From UMGS882 sp045598975 (GTDB lineage Bacteria > Bacillota > Clostridia > Oscillospirales > CAG-382): DNA of 50,786 nucleotides. The stretch spans positions 1 through 50,786 of the forward strand of contig JAZRVE010000076.1 of NCBI GenBank assembly GCA_045598975.1, given 5' to 3'. Shown here piece after piece: positions 22,871-32,800 of this stretch. The position numbers were made by a program, and so were the translations under genes. The notes beneath the pieces are model-generated. The model ran no database searches. It saw nothing but the letters and a program-made list of their open reading frames with translations, and had not been told where the DNA came from. Position 1 is the stretch's first letter; every line of letters starts with the position of its first letter.

Positions 22871-25702
22871 TTACCGCTGTACGAAATCGAGCGGGGCTAC
22901 TTCCACGCCGTCGACTTCGACAGGATGTGTATTGTAGTTGAGAACAAATTCGACGTCGTTATCGTATTTTACACGAATCACACGTTCGGCAAGCTGTTCA
23001 TGCTCGGTCAGATATGCGTACTTGACCCGCTTCATGGCGTCGTTAAAGCGCTTATACGTCGAAACAAGGTCATTTTCATTGGCATCGCGCCAGATATCAT
23101 ATCCGATCGCATAGTACTTGCTGAAATCGTCGTACTGCTTCAACAGATCGGTGTTTTCCTTGGAAAGAATGAAGTACAGATCCGCTCCGTTTTCCATTGC
23201 CTTTAAGAAACTGTATTCAAAGTCGCCGTCGAGGTTGATGGCGCTTCCCGTGAAGTGCACGTTGCCGTGAAGCACCATGCCGACAAACGGAACGGAGAGG
23301 CTGGTATTGATGTTCTGACTGCTGTCAAGCGGAACGTTGAGCACGTGATCCGCATAGGCAAGCGCATACGCGTTGCCGCCTTCCACCATGATACTGCCGG
23401 TGTCCGCTTTCATATCGGCGAGCAGTCCGGAAACGATAGTCTTGGTGTCCTCACGGTTGAGCGTATAGTCGGGATTGTGGTCGGAGCTGAGTTCCGAGCC
23501 GAGGGTGCCGACGGACAGTCCGGACGCGCCGAAGGATGCGTACTTTTCACGGATTCCGTCATAGAATTTCAGCATGGATTTCGGAGCTATGATAAGCTTT
23601 CCGCGTTCTTCAAAGCCCTGATACAGCGGGCTGTACTTGCGGTAGACGGCACTTCGGTCGTCAATGGTCTTTGCCGTATCCTTCTTGAAATCAAATCCGT
23701 CGAAATTCTTTACGGCGCTGACGTACACAAAGTCAAGGTCGGGATAAACGCCGATGCCCTTCTCTGCGGCATAAGCCGTCAGTTCTTTGAGCCCCTTTTC
23801 GCCGCCGAGCTTGCCTTCGACTTTCAGCTTGGAGGGAGACGAATGACGCAGACCGCCGTTATACCAGCCGATGAGGCGGTAATTGATATTGGTAATCCCT
23901 TCAGAAGCAAGGTCTTCCGTCATCTCTTTGACCTGATCGAAGGTGGTAAGCGGCATCTGCATCGTCACCGGGAAGCCTGCGACCTTCTGAGAGGAAGACA
24001 GTGTACCGAAGGTTTCGATATACAACGGAACGTCATCCGAAGTATCGTCTTTCGGCTCGTTTTTGGCAAGAACGCCGGTATCTAACAGGTACTCACGCAC
24101 CTTTTCCGCCATATCCGAATAATCGGCATCGTCGCCGGTGATCGGGAACACACGGAGGGTGTAGTTGCCGATATAGCGTCTGTCGCTCGACACCGTCCAC
24201 TGGGCGTTGCCGCTCGACGAAATGCCTTCCAGCTCATAGGAATCGCTGGGTTTCGGATAGAACGTCGTGTAAACCGAGCTGAACTTATGAACGGTACCGC
24301 CGTGATCGGCTGAAATTTCAGCCATGGCGTCCCCTTCTTCCATGTACGCGACAAAGCCTTCGTTGACGTAGCCGGATATCACGGGTTCAGCAGCTTTTCC
24401 TGCCGGCTTTGCGGAAACGGAAACAGGCGCTTTTGCCTCTTCTTCCTCATCTTCCGCCTTTTCTTCCTGCGTTTCATCCGTCTCTTCCGCGGACTCTTCG
24501 TTCACTTCTTCATCCGTCGTTTCCGTAATAATCTCTGCCGCAACACCATCCGCATAGAGCGGGCGCTTCTGCATAAGTCCGAATGCCGGGAAACGCATGG
24601 TCTCCTGTGTGGTGCCGGACAGCACGTGGAAGGAGTAATCGCGTCCGTAGAGCTTTCCGGAAAGAGTGAATGCCTTGTCACCGATGTCTTCGAAACGGGT
24701 TATGGTGCCCGATCCGTCGGGAACGAAGGTGAAGCCGCTGTTTTCGGTCGTTCCGGCGCCGAAATACGGCAGGAATTTGACGCTTTTGAGGGTGTAGTTG
24801 GAGGAATCGTAACGAACACTGCTGCCCGGCATATTGATCTTGATGCCGTACTCATCGAGGCTGTACTCAATGGCAAAGCGGAAGAGTGCCGGTGCCGCAG
24901 ACGTATCCACGTAATTGAGCAGTTCGTACATTTCTTCGACTTTCGCGTATTCGTTATAGTAGGTATTATTCTTGATATAGCCTTCCAGTTCCAGCATTTC
25001 GCGGTTACTGATCGCCGTATCCAGAATATAGATCGCGAATTTCTCCGTGATCGGCCATCTCGTTTTCATTGCCGATACGGAAGCCGCCGAAAGTCCGGGG
25101 GTAGACGGGTCTTTCAGGATATAATAGGCGGCGAGTTTTTTGTACTCACGGGATTCCGGATCAAAGTAGGACAGGATATCCTGTTCAAAAGCATTTTTCT
25201 CGATCTGACGCGGTACGATGTACTTGACGGCTTCTCTGCCGATGGTGTATTCCACACGCAGACCGTTTCGCGTCGGATTCATGTGAATCTGCTTGGTCTC
25301 CTCCGAAGCAAATGCCGCATCCGCATAGCTGTTGAACGAAACGATGGCACCGGTGGAATCGGTGTACGTCAGAATGATCTGCGACATGAGCTGCTGCTTG
25401 ACGGCATCGGAGGACTTGGAGGCAGCCGCGTCGTAGGGATTGGTGAACAGAATCTGTCCGCTTTCCTTGACAAGGATGGCAACTTCGCCGGTGACCTCCA
25501 ATCCGTAAATGGCGTAATCGTCATTTTCCAGATACAGCGTCATGGTGTCGAGCTTATCTTCCGGTGTCGCGTATACTTCTTTCAGATAGTTGATCGGCTC
25601 TTCGTCTTTTTTGGCATCCGCCGCCGTAACGGAGAGCGCCGAAGACGTGAGAAGCAGAACGAGTGAAAGAAGACAAATCCATATAGTTTTATTGAATTTC
25701 AT
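22871..25702 (-). CDS. large secreted DUF5696-like protein with glycosidase-like barrel
   Basis: A 943-residue exported protein with a cleavable signal peptide (residues 1-28, ending SVTAADA). The N-terminal half (30-380) is a beta-rich domain. It is followed by an acidic Glu-rich linker of about 40 residues near 400-440. The C-terminal half has the alternating pattern of a TIM barrel: DLASEGITNINYRLIGWYNGG, GIGVYPDLDFVYV, IIAPKSMLKFYDGIR, GLSVGTLGSELSSDHN, SIMVEGGNAYALAYADHVLNVPL. Acidic residues at strand ends could be catalytic. From memory this matches DUF5696, found beside carbohydrate ABC transporters in Paenibacillus and relatives, with no proven activity. Glycan cleavage is an inference. 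There is no lipobox or sorting motif. Confidence 0.75.
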   Translation of the reverse strand: MKFNKTIWICLLSLVLLLTSSALSVTAADAKKDEEPINYLKEVYATPEDKLDTMTLYLENDDYAIYGLEVTGEVAILVKESGQILFTNPYDAAASKSSDAVKQQLMSQIILTYTDSTGAIVSFNSYADAAFASEETKQIHMNPTRNGLRVEYTIGREAVKYIVPRQIEKNAFEQDILSYFDPESREYKKLAAYYILKDPSTPGLSAASVSAMKTRWPITEKFAIYILDTAISNREMLELEGYIKNNTYYNEYAKVEEMYELLNYVDTSAAPALFRFAIEYSLDEYGIKINMPGSSVRYDSSNYTLKSVKFLPYFGAGTTENSGFTFVPDGSGTITRFEDIGDKAFTLSGKLYGRDYSFHVLSGTTQETMRFPAFGLMQKRPLYADGVAAEIITETTDEEVNEESAEETDETQEEKAEDEEEEAKAPVSVSAKPAGKAAEPVISGYVNEGFVAYMEEGDAMAEISADHGGTVHKFSSVYTTFYPKPSDSYELEGISSSGNAQWTVSSDRRYIGNYTLRVFPITGDDADYSDMAEKVREYLLDTGVLAKNEPKDDTSDDVPLYIETFGTLSSSQKVAGFPVTMQMPLTTFDQVKEMTEDLASEGITNINYRLIGWYNGGLRHSSPSKLKVEGKLGGEKGLKELTAYAAEKGIGVYPDLDFVYVSAVKNFDGFDFKKDTAKTIDDRSAVYRKYSPLYQGFEERGKLIIAPKSMLKFYDGIREKYASFGASGLSVGTLGSELSSDHNPDYTLNREDTKTIVSGLLADMKADTGSIMVEGGNAYALAYADHVLNVPLDSSQNINTSLSVPFVGMVLHGNVHFTGSAINLDGDFEYSFLKAMENGADLYFILSKENTDLLKQYDDFSKYYAIGYDIWRDANENDLVSTYKRFNDAMKRVKYAYLTEHEQLAERVIRVKYDNDVEFVLNYNTHPVEVDGVEVAPLDFVQR

Positions 25703-25718
25703 ATACTTTCACTCCTTT

Positions 25719-27965
25719 CTACACGCGATACGACAGTTCGGTGATAATACCCGAAATGAAGGTGACGATCTTGGTAATGAGGCTGGAGAACAGAACGCCG
25801 ATGAACATGATGAACGCCATGCCGATAATGGTGACAAGCGTCATGAGGATGTTCTTGAACAGCGTAAAGTCATGAATGACCATCGTGCCGAAGAACAGCA
25901 GGTAGCCGCACCAGAAATACGCGACACCGATGGCGAGCGTCAGCAGTGACGCTTCATCAAGGGATACGATGTTGGAACACAGCGTCGTGATGATGAGGAA
26001 TGCCGGCAGCGGGAAGAGTGCGTAACAGGTCGTGACGTAGATGTCCTTCATACTGCCTTCCCCATCGAACAGTGTCGTAAAGCACCAGTTGGAGATCACC
26101 CACAGGACGATCGGCAGGAGAATGGAGACCGCCGAGAGCAGGATGTTCGTCTTTCCCGGATGCGGATCGAGCAGATACGATTTTCCGATGAGGGAGTAAA
26201 CGTAACTGATGACCGTAATGATAAGGATGAGCGTTGCGCCCTTGACGCCGGCACGGTTTTCGTGCTTGATGTCCCAGAAGCCGTCGAACGGATGCGCCAT
26301 GGCGTGGAAGCCGTACATAAACTCTTCTTTGAGCGTTCGTTTTTCCTTATACACCTGTCCGTAGGTGTTGACCTTCTTGGCATATCCGAACAGTTTGGAG
26401 AGCAAGAAGATGAACGCGATCACGACAAGCGGCACGATGAGCGCGTATTTTTCCACCCACGCTTTACGCACCTGCTGGTAGGCTTCCGAATAGTTCGCGG
26501 TATCGTATGCCGCTTTGTAATAGGTCATTGCCTTCTTGTAGTTGGCGATGCCGCCCTGGCGGTAAAGCGCCTTTCCGATGCCGATATAGGACATATCGAA
26601 ATTGGAGTTACGCTGTAAGATGCTGTACCATTCCTTGGACGCCGCATCGTATTCGCGGTCGCGCTGCAAGGTAAGGACGTTGATGAGCGCGTCGGCATAC
26701 GAGGTGCGTTTGAAAACGGTGATGTTCTTATTATCTTTGTCAAGAACCAGAAGATTGTCGTTTGCGTAATCGATCGCCTGAACGGTGGTCAGATTGCCGA
26801 GCTGGCTTCCCTTGTCGCCGAAAGCAAACAGCAGGTTTCCGTCTTCATCATAGGTAAAGACGCGCTGGCGCTTCTGGTCGATGATGGACCACGTACCCTC
26901 GGGACCGACCGCCACGTCAACGATGGTGGAAGGACCGGTAACGGTATAGTTGGTGGTAGCAAGCTCAGTAAAGTTGATTTCTCCCGACGGCGGGAAGAAG
27001 CCGGTACGCTTCATGACATCATCGCCGGAGGGATTGAGCATCTTGACGGGCGAATACTGGCTGTCCATACTCTTGCCGGTAATGGCGGACGAAAGGTCTG
27101 CTTCGCTGATGGAAGCGGTCGTTGCGAAAATGAAGCCGCCGTCGTTGATGTTGATGTTATTGAATTCCAGCGTGACGGTCTTGACGGATTTCTTGCGCTG
27201 TTCCGCCGTTTGGAAGCGGCGCCACACCATATCCATGAGCGACATGGACTGCGTCTGCGTACCGAGGAAGCCGGTAAACGAGCCCTCATTGTTCATGGAA
27301 ATGATACCCTGATAGGTCGTGGAAGAAACAACGTAGATGTAACCGGACTGTCCGACGGCGACCGCGATCGGCTTATAGATGTGATCGTCCGGGAAGAACT
27401 CACTCTTGGGCTCTTCGATGATGCGGACAAATTCACCGTCATTGTAAACGCCGCCGTCATATTCCATGCCGTCTCTTGTGGAGAACATCAGAACGCGGGC
27501 GTTGTTGGTATCGCAGACATACAGCGCGTCTTCGGTGGCGTACAGACCGCGCGGAGAACCGATGGAATCCGGAACGCCCCAGTTATTGACGAAATTCTTC
27601 AATTCATAGAGAAATTCGTACTTGCTGGTCTCCTCATTATATTCGATTGCGACAACACGCGGGTTTTCGCCGTTATCGGAGACATAGATGCGTCCGTCCC
27701 ACATGGTCTTATACTCGTTGATCCCGGCGGAGGGGTCCTTTTCCCTGCCGACGCACATATCGTACGGCTCGGACAAAGGCGTTTCCAATCCGAGAGACAG
27801 CGACGTGATGGATTCATACGGAACATAGGCGTGTGGCGATTCAACGTATTCGCCGTCGATATCGTAGGTGTAGGTCGAGTACGGGATGATGGCGCCTGCC
27901 GGGATACTGCCGATGACAAGTAAGAGCGCCGTGATAAGGAGAAGTGCTTTTTTCAACTGTTTCAT
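25719..27965 (-). CDS. NHL-propeller/TPR/Yip1-domain membrane protein
   Basis: A 748-residue mosaic protein. A signal peptide (1-25) is followed by an extracytoplasmic NHL-type beta-propeller (about 60-430) with repeats such as SPRGLYATEDALYVCDTNNARVLMF, KPIAVAVGQSGYIYVVSS and NLTTVQAIDYANDNLLVLDKDN. Next come TPR-like helices (about 435-500, EWYSILQRNSNFDMSYIGIGKALYRQG), one membrane helix near 510-530, a cytoplasmic stretch with YGFHAMAHPFDGFWDIKHE, and a Yip1-type bundle of about five helices to the end. It could link an outside binding platform with the transport channels (inference). It sits between the two permease pairs. A GGAGGGG site precedes the start. Confidence 0.8.
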   Translation of the reverse strand: MKQLKKALLLITALLLVIGSIPAGAIIPYSTYTYDIDGEYVESPHAYVPYESITSLSLGLETPLSEPYDMCVGREKDPSAGINEYKTMWDGRIYVSDNGENPRVVAIEYNEETSKYEFLYELKNFVNNWGVPDSIGSPRGLYATEDALYVCDTNNARVLMFSTRDGMEYDGGVYNDGEFVRIIEEPKSEFFPDDHIYKPIAVAVGQSGYIYVVSSTTYQGIISMNNEGSFTGFLGTQTQSMSLMDMVWRRFQTAEQRKKSVKTVTLEFNNININDGGFIFATTASISEADLSSAITGKSMDSQYSPVKMLNPSGDDVMKRTGFFPPSGEINFTELATTNYTVTGPSTIVDVAVGPEGTWSIIDQKRQRVFTYDEDGNLLFAFGDKGSQLGNLTTVQAIDYANDNLLVLDKDNKNITVFKRTSYADALINVLTLQRDREYDAASKEWYSILQRNSNFDMSYIGIGKALYRQGGIANYKKAMTYYKAAYDTANYSEAYQQVRKAWVEKYALIVPLVVIAFIFLLSKLFGYAKKVNTYGQVYKEKRTLKEEFMYGFHAMAHPFDGFWDIKHENRAGVKGATLILIITVISYVYSLIGKSYLLDPHPGKTNILLSAVSILLPIVLWVISNWCFTTLFDGEGSMKDIYVTTCYALFPLPAFLIITTLCSNIVSLDEASLLTLAIGVAYFWCGYLLFFGTMVIHDFTLFKNILMTLVTIIGMAFIMFIGVLFSSLITKIVTFISGIITELSYRV

Positions 27966-27978
27966 GTCTGTCCCCTCC

Positions 27979-28845
27979 TTAATCCTTCATACCGGAGCTT
28001 GCCATGGTCTCGATGATGTTACTCTGCGTAACCACGAAGACCGAAATCGGGACAAGCATCATGATGACCGTTGCCGCAGCAGACGCGCCCGAACGGACGA
28101 TACCGCCGGCAAGGATCTGACCGATCGCATAGTTGAAGGTTTTGAGCTCTTCACTGTAAATAAAGATCGAAGCACCACTGTTCCACAGTCCCTGGAAACA
28201 GTACACGATAAGTGTCAGCCATGCGGGCTTGACCATCGGCATGACGATCTCCCAGTAAATTTTGAGTTCCTTTGCACCGTCAAGTCGTGCCGATTCAAGG
28301 ACGGAATCGGGAACGGTTGACTCCATGAACTGACGCATGAGGTAGAAGCCCAGCGTCGAGCCGAATGCCGGAATGATGAGCGACCAGTAGGTATCCACCC
28401 AGCCGAGAGCCGACATGATGATGAAGTTTGACAGAGCGGAAACGGTAGAGTTGAACATGAGGGAGTAGTAAACGACTTTGAACATGCCCTCACGTCCGGG
28501 GAACTTGATCTTGGTCATGGCGTATGCCGCAAGAGAAGCGAAGAACAGATGTCCGAACGTACCGCCGACCGAAACGAATGCCGTGTTGAATATGTAACGG
28601 GAGAACGGCACCCAGCTTTCGCTCATGAGACGGAACAGCTCTTTGAAGTTATCAAAGCTCGGATTGCGCACGAAGAAGCGCGGCGGGAACATCCACAGTT
28701 CGTCAAGCGGTTTCAGAGACTGCGAGATGGCGTAGACCATCGGCAGGAACATAAACGCGCCGAAGATGATGAGCAGCAGGTCGATCGCCACGTCGCCGCC
28801 GACGGAGCGGTTAAATGAACGCTTTTTGATCTTGAATTTCTTCAT
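27979..28845 (-). CDS. carbohydrate ABC transporter permease, MalG type (pair 1)
   Basis: A 288-residue six-helix permease. It begins with a basic tail and IDLLLIIFGAFMFLPMVYAISQSLKPLDELWMFPP, a classic start for this family. The coupling loop is LESARLDGAKELKIYWEIVMP (residues 183-203). The start at 28845 has a GGTGGG site 7-8 bases upstream, one base after the stop of its partner permease, so the two are translated together. It shares little obvious identity with the pair 2 copy apart from family motifs. Confidence 0.94.
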   Translation of the reverse strand: MKKFKIKKRSFNRSVGGDVAIDLLLIIFGAFMFLPMVYAISQSLKPLDELWMFPPRFFVRNPSFDNFKELFRLMSESWVPFSRYIFNTAFVSVGGTFGHLFFASLAAYAMTKIKFPGREGMFKVVYYSLMFNSTVSALSNFIIMSALGWVDTYWSLIIPAFGSTLGFYLMRQFMESTVPDSVLESARLDGAKELKIYWEIVMPMVKPAWLTLIVYCFQGLWNSGASIFIYSEELKTFNYAIGQILAGGIVRSGASAAATVIMMLVPISVFVVTQSNIIETMASSGMKD

Positions 28846-28846
28846 A

Positions 28847-29797
28847 TCATTTACCCACCTTCGACAGCAATTTATTGACGAGCACGTTAGACCCGATCAT
28901 GATAAGGAAGAGGATGGTCGCGATCGCCGATGCATATCCGACTTCCCAACGTGTGCTTCCGTAGTCATCCAGATGATGCATGATGGTGTGCGCACAGTAA
29001 TCGACACTCGGGAAGCCGCAGAGCGCCGTTACGATGGCACCGAAACCGAACGAGCTCGTAATGGACATGATCGCCGCGAACATCATCTGATTCTTCATGA
29101 CCGGCAGCGTCACGTACCAGAGCTCCTGCCAACGGTTCTTGATACCGTCCACCGCCGCCGCTTCATACAGCGACTTATCCACGACCTGGAAGCCGGCGAT
29201 GAAGGACAGGAAGGACGTACCGAGGGAGGTCCACAGCGCAACGAGAATGACGAGCGTCATAATGTAGTTGGTATCCTGGAACCACAGTATCGGGCTTGAT
29301 ATGATACCGAGCTTCATGAGCGTACCGTTTACCCAGCCGTAACTGTCGCTGGAAAACAGCGTCGTCCAGATGAGGTATACCTGACCGGAAATACTCGGCG
29401 CGTAGAAAATCAAGGTAACGACCGCACGGATCTTCGGCGTCAGTTCGTTGATGAACCAAGCGAAGATGAGACACAGCAAGTATGAGACAGGTCCCGTCAT
29501 GGTCGCAAAGATCAGCGTGTTGCTGCATGCAAGCAAGAAAATATCGTCATCGAGCAGCAGACGGATGTAGTTGTCTGCGCCGACGAAAATCGGCATTTCC
29601 AACATATTGAATTGCGTAAACGAAAGGATGAGCGACGCTATGACCGGCACGACGGTAAAGGTAAGGAATATGAGATAATAGGGAGCCGACATAAGGTACC
29701 CGACCTTGTTGACCTTCATTTCCCTCAAAGTCCACTGCCATTTCGTCATGTCCTTGCGGAGAAGCGGCGTCTTATTGGTAGTTGCTTTTTCAGACAT
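28847..29797 (-). CDS. sugar ABC transporter permease, MalF/UgpA type (pair 1)
   Basis: A 316-residue permease with six helices, starting VGYLMSAPYYLIFLTFTVVPVIASLILSFTQFNM. The coupling loop is YEAAAVDGIKNRWQELWYVTLP (about residues 213-234). It follows the substrate-binding protein gene by 35 bases, with an AAGGAG site 8 bases before the start. This gene order (binding protein, MalF type, MalG type) is the standard carbohydrate uptake arrangement. No ATPase gene is present, so a shared MsmX/UgpC-type ATPase encoded elsewhere is expected (established behaviour of such systems in Firmicutes). Confidence 0.94.
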   Translation of the reverse strand: MSEKATTNKTPLLRKDMTKWQWTLREMKVNKVGYLMSAPYYLIFLTFTVVPVIASLILSFTQFNMLEMPIFVGADNYIRLLLDDDIFLLACSNTLIFATMTGPVSYLLCLIFAWFINELTPKIRAVVTLIFYAPSISGQVYLIWTTLFSSDSYGWVNGTLMKLGIISSPILWFQDTNYIMTLVILVALWTSLGTSFLSFIAGFQVVDKSLYEAAAVDGIKNRWQELWYVTLPVMKNQMMFAAIMSITSSFGFGAIVTALCGFPSVDYCAHTIMHHLDDYGSTRWEVGYASAIATILFLIMIGSNVLVNKLLSKVGK

Positions 29798-29832
29798 TCA
29801 TTTCACTCCTTAATCCGATATTCGGCAAACAT

Positions 29833-32800
29833 TTAAGATTCCGCTTCATTCAAGCCGATCGAGGCTTTGTAATCGTCTGCGGTAAGGAAGCCGTACTCCA
29901 CACGTTTACGGGTAAGCTCGTTATCAATGTCATCGACGTACCCGAGCATGGCTTCGGAAGCGACTTCCGTTCCGTCGACCACGGCATAGAAAGCAAAGTT
30001 GGTATAGCGGGCAACGATGTAGTTACCGGGCGACATGGGCGTTCCCTTCAAGGACTTGAACTGCTGATCGAGGTTGCGCTTTTCCTGTGCCGTCCACGAC
30101 TGCCCTTTCAGTGCTTCCACGTTGGCGGACGCATATTTTGCCGCCGTACCCATGATGGCGACCTGCTCTTTACCGAAACGCTCCTGCGCCTCGGTGCCGA
30201 CCCACCACTGTAAGTACTTCCAGGAGTTGATGGCACGCCGGGATTCCGTCACGTCCTCTCCGGGCGCAAGGTCCTTGGTGGCATCCTTCATCATACAGAC
30301 GGCGCCGACCGTGATAGGCGTTGTGTGGTCGATGGTACCGTCTTCCTTTTCCACGCCGGGAAGCTGGACAAATTCCCAAAGACCGCTGATCTCCGGTGCG
30401 AAGCACTTCATCTGGTTATACGACATGAAGCTGGAGATCGCGATCGGCAGCTCGCCGGTGCGGAAACGGTTTGCGAAATCGAAGGCGACCGGCTGACCGT
30501 ACAGCGTAAACCATTCTGTCATGCGCTGGAAGGCGTCAAGCGCCTTGTTGGAGCCGAGGTTGGACTCGATACCGACCGTGCGCAGATAATCGCGGCTGTT
30601 GTAGTCTATCGTATCGTAATCTTCATAATCGTAGCAGGACTTGAACCATTCCGTTCCCGTCTGATACATACGGATCTGATGGAGCGTCGAGGTGACGCCC
30701 ATTTCGAGCTGATGCTCGGACAGCGCACGGATAACGTTTTCGACGTCGTCCCACGTTTCCGGCACTTCAAGTCCCAACTGGACGAAGACGTCCTTGCGGT
30801 AGAACAGCATCGGGAAATCAATGGTGGACGGCAGACCGTAAGCGACCACGCCGTTGCGTTCAACACCGTTGACGACCTTGAACTCGGCGCCGTCGTCCTC
30901 TTCGATGGGAAGAACTTCTCCGACAAATTCACGCTTATCCGGGTCAAGCACCGTCAGCGGGACAAAGGATTCTTCATTGAACAGTTTCTTGACCTCAGAG
31001 AAGCCGAGAACATGCTCATAGCCTTCGACGTCCATGTAGTTATCGGTATTTTCAAAGTAGTTCAGCGGCACCACCGCATCGCGGATACCCATACCGACCG
31101 GGTCCGCATCCATGGATACGTCAGGTCCCGTTCCGGCAAGCGTTGCCGGAAGAAGCGTACCGGCAGCGATGAGTTTCAGATTGACGGAGACGCCGTACTG
31201 TGCCGTAAAGCTGTCATCCACCATCTGACGCATGATGTTCGCCTGGTCACGTCCGGTCGTGATCCAGACCTCGATGGAATTATCGCCCATATCCGCGATG
31301 GAGACCGACGAGCCCATCGAGTTGTAATCCACAAAGAAGGACTGAATAAAGGAATTGATCTCATGTAAGAAGGATTCGAAAAATCCGGCATCCGCCTGAG
31401 GCACCTTGGTGTTTTCGGCGGGCTGGATCAGCAGATAGTCAAGCTGAAGAGGCTGAGACATGGTGTTGAGGAGCCATGTGCCGAGAGAACCGATGTTGGA
31501 TTTGTAGGCGTCAAGGTTGACGGCTATCTTGTCCTGGTCATTGCCCATGATGTCGAGCAGATAGGCGACACGGTCAAGAATGACGGTGTTTTCACCCTTC
31601 TGTCCGATGATGGCTTCCATATCGGCAGAGGTCTGATAGAGAAGCTCGGCTTCCGCACGCATACCGCGGAGGACGTCCGGGATGAGTTTGGAGAACTGAT
31701 AATCGGTATATTCATCGGGATCGGTACCGGTAATCATGAGAATCTTGCGGTAATATTCGTTGAGACGGTCGGTAGAGTCATCAATGGTTTGGAGGACGGT
31801 CGCCATTCTGCCGAGAACAGCTTCCATTTCGATGACGTTCTTTCCCTTTTCAAGATAGAAAACAAATTCCGTCGTACCGTCGTTCAGACGTCCGGTCTGC
31901 CAGTCGGAACCGAATTTGAATTGCAGATTGTGCGCCTCACGGAAAGGATATTCCCCGTTGATGCGAATAGCGCGGGAAGCAAAGAGACCTGCGCTGACGG
32001 TCTGCTTGAAACGCGGGATGATGCAATAGAAACCGCTTTCGGGAATATCGACCTCCCAGGAGATCCACTGCCCGGTCAGTTTCCATTTATCGCCGCCGTT
32101 GCCGCCGATGGTGTTGAGAAGCGTTGCTTTGGTACTTTGAGGAACGGTAGCGGCAGAGGTGCGGTCATTCATGGCATAGATGACCTGTTCGGAGGTCTCG
32201 TAAGGCGTCTCGGCATTGACGGTGATGGAAATGTCAGCCGAAACGGGCTTGGCATCGGCATGAGACGCAAGGTATTCCTCATAGGTCGGAAGCGTCTGTG
32301 CCTTGCAGAGACGGATGTCCGCGAATTTGAGCGGCTCGGACGCCGACTCAAAGGCGATGGTATGCTCGCCCTCTTTTAAAAAGAACTTGAAGGGCTCCTC
32401 GTAGAAGGTCTGCGAATCGGACAGATACTGACTGCGCCAGCGGGGTTTCTCGTATTTGACGGGACGCATTTCGTTCTTGTTGACGTCCAACTTAAAGGTA
32501 CGGTCGGCAACGCTGTAACCTTCCGCCTCCAGGTCGCGCCATACACGGGTGAAGTTCATATAGCGGGCTTCGGAGAACGGGATCTTGCCGTCGATGAGCA
32601 GGATACGCTCGATGGTCGAGCCGTTGCCCTCGATGGGATAATAATCCAGTGCGATGGAATACATCGCCGTTTCCGGCACCGTGACGTTAAAGACGATACG
32701 TCCGTCGTTGGAGGTGGTATAGGTATACGCCGTCTTTTCCGACTCGTTTACCGTGCCCTCGTTCAGAACGTATTTTTCCTTTGCCGGCTCTCCGACAAGA

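Noticed and set aside
30325..31368. 347-codon plus-strand frame opposite the giant binding protein
   Set aside because: It is antisense shadow coding with no ribosome binding site or motif. The other strand holds a clear binding-protein domain.
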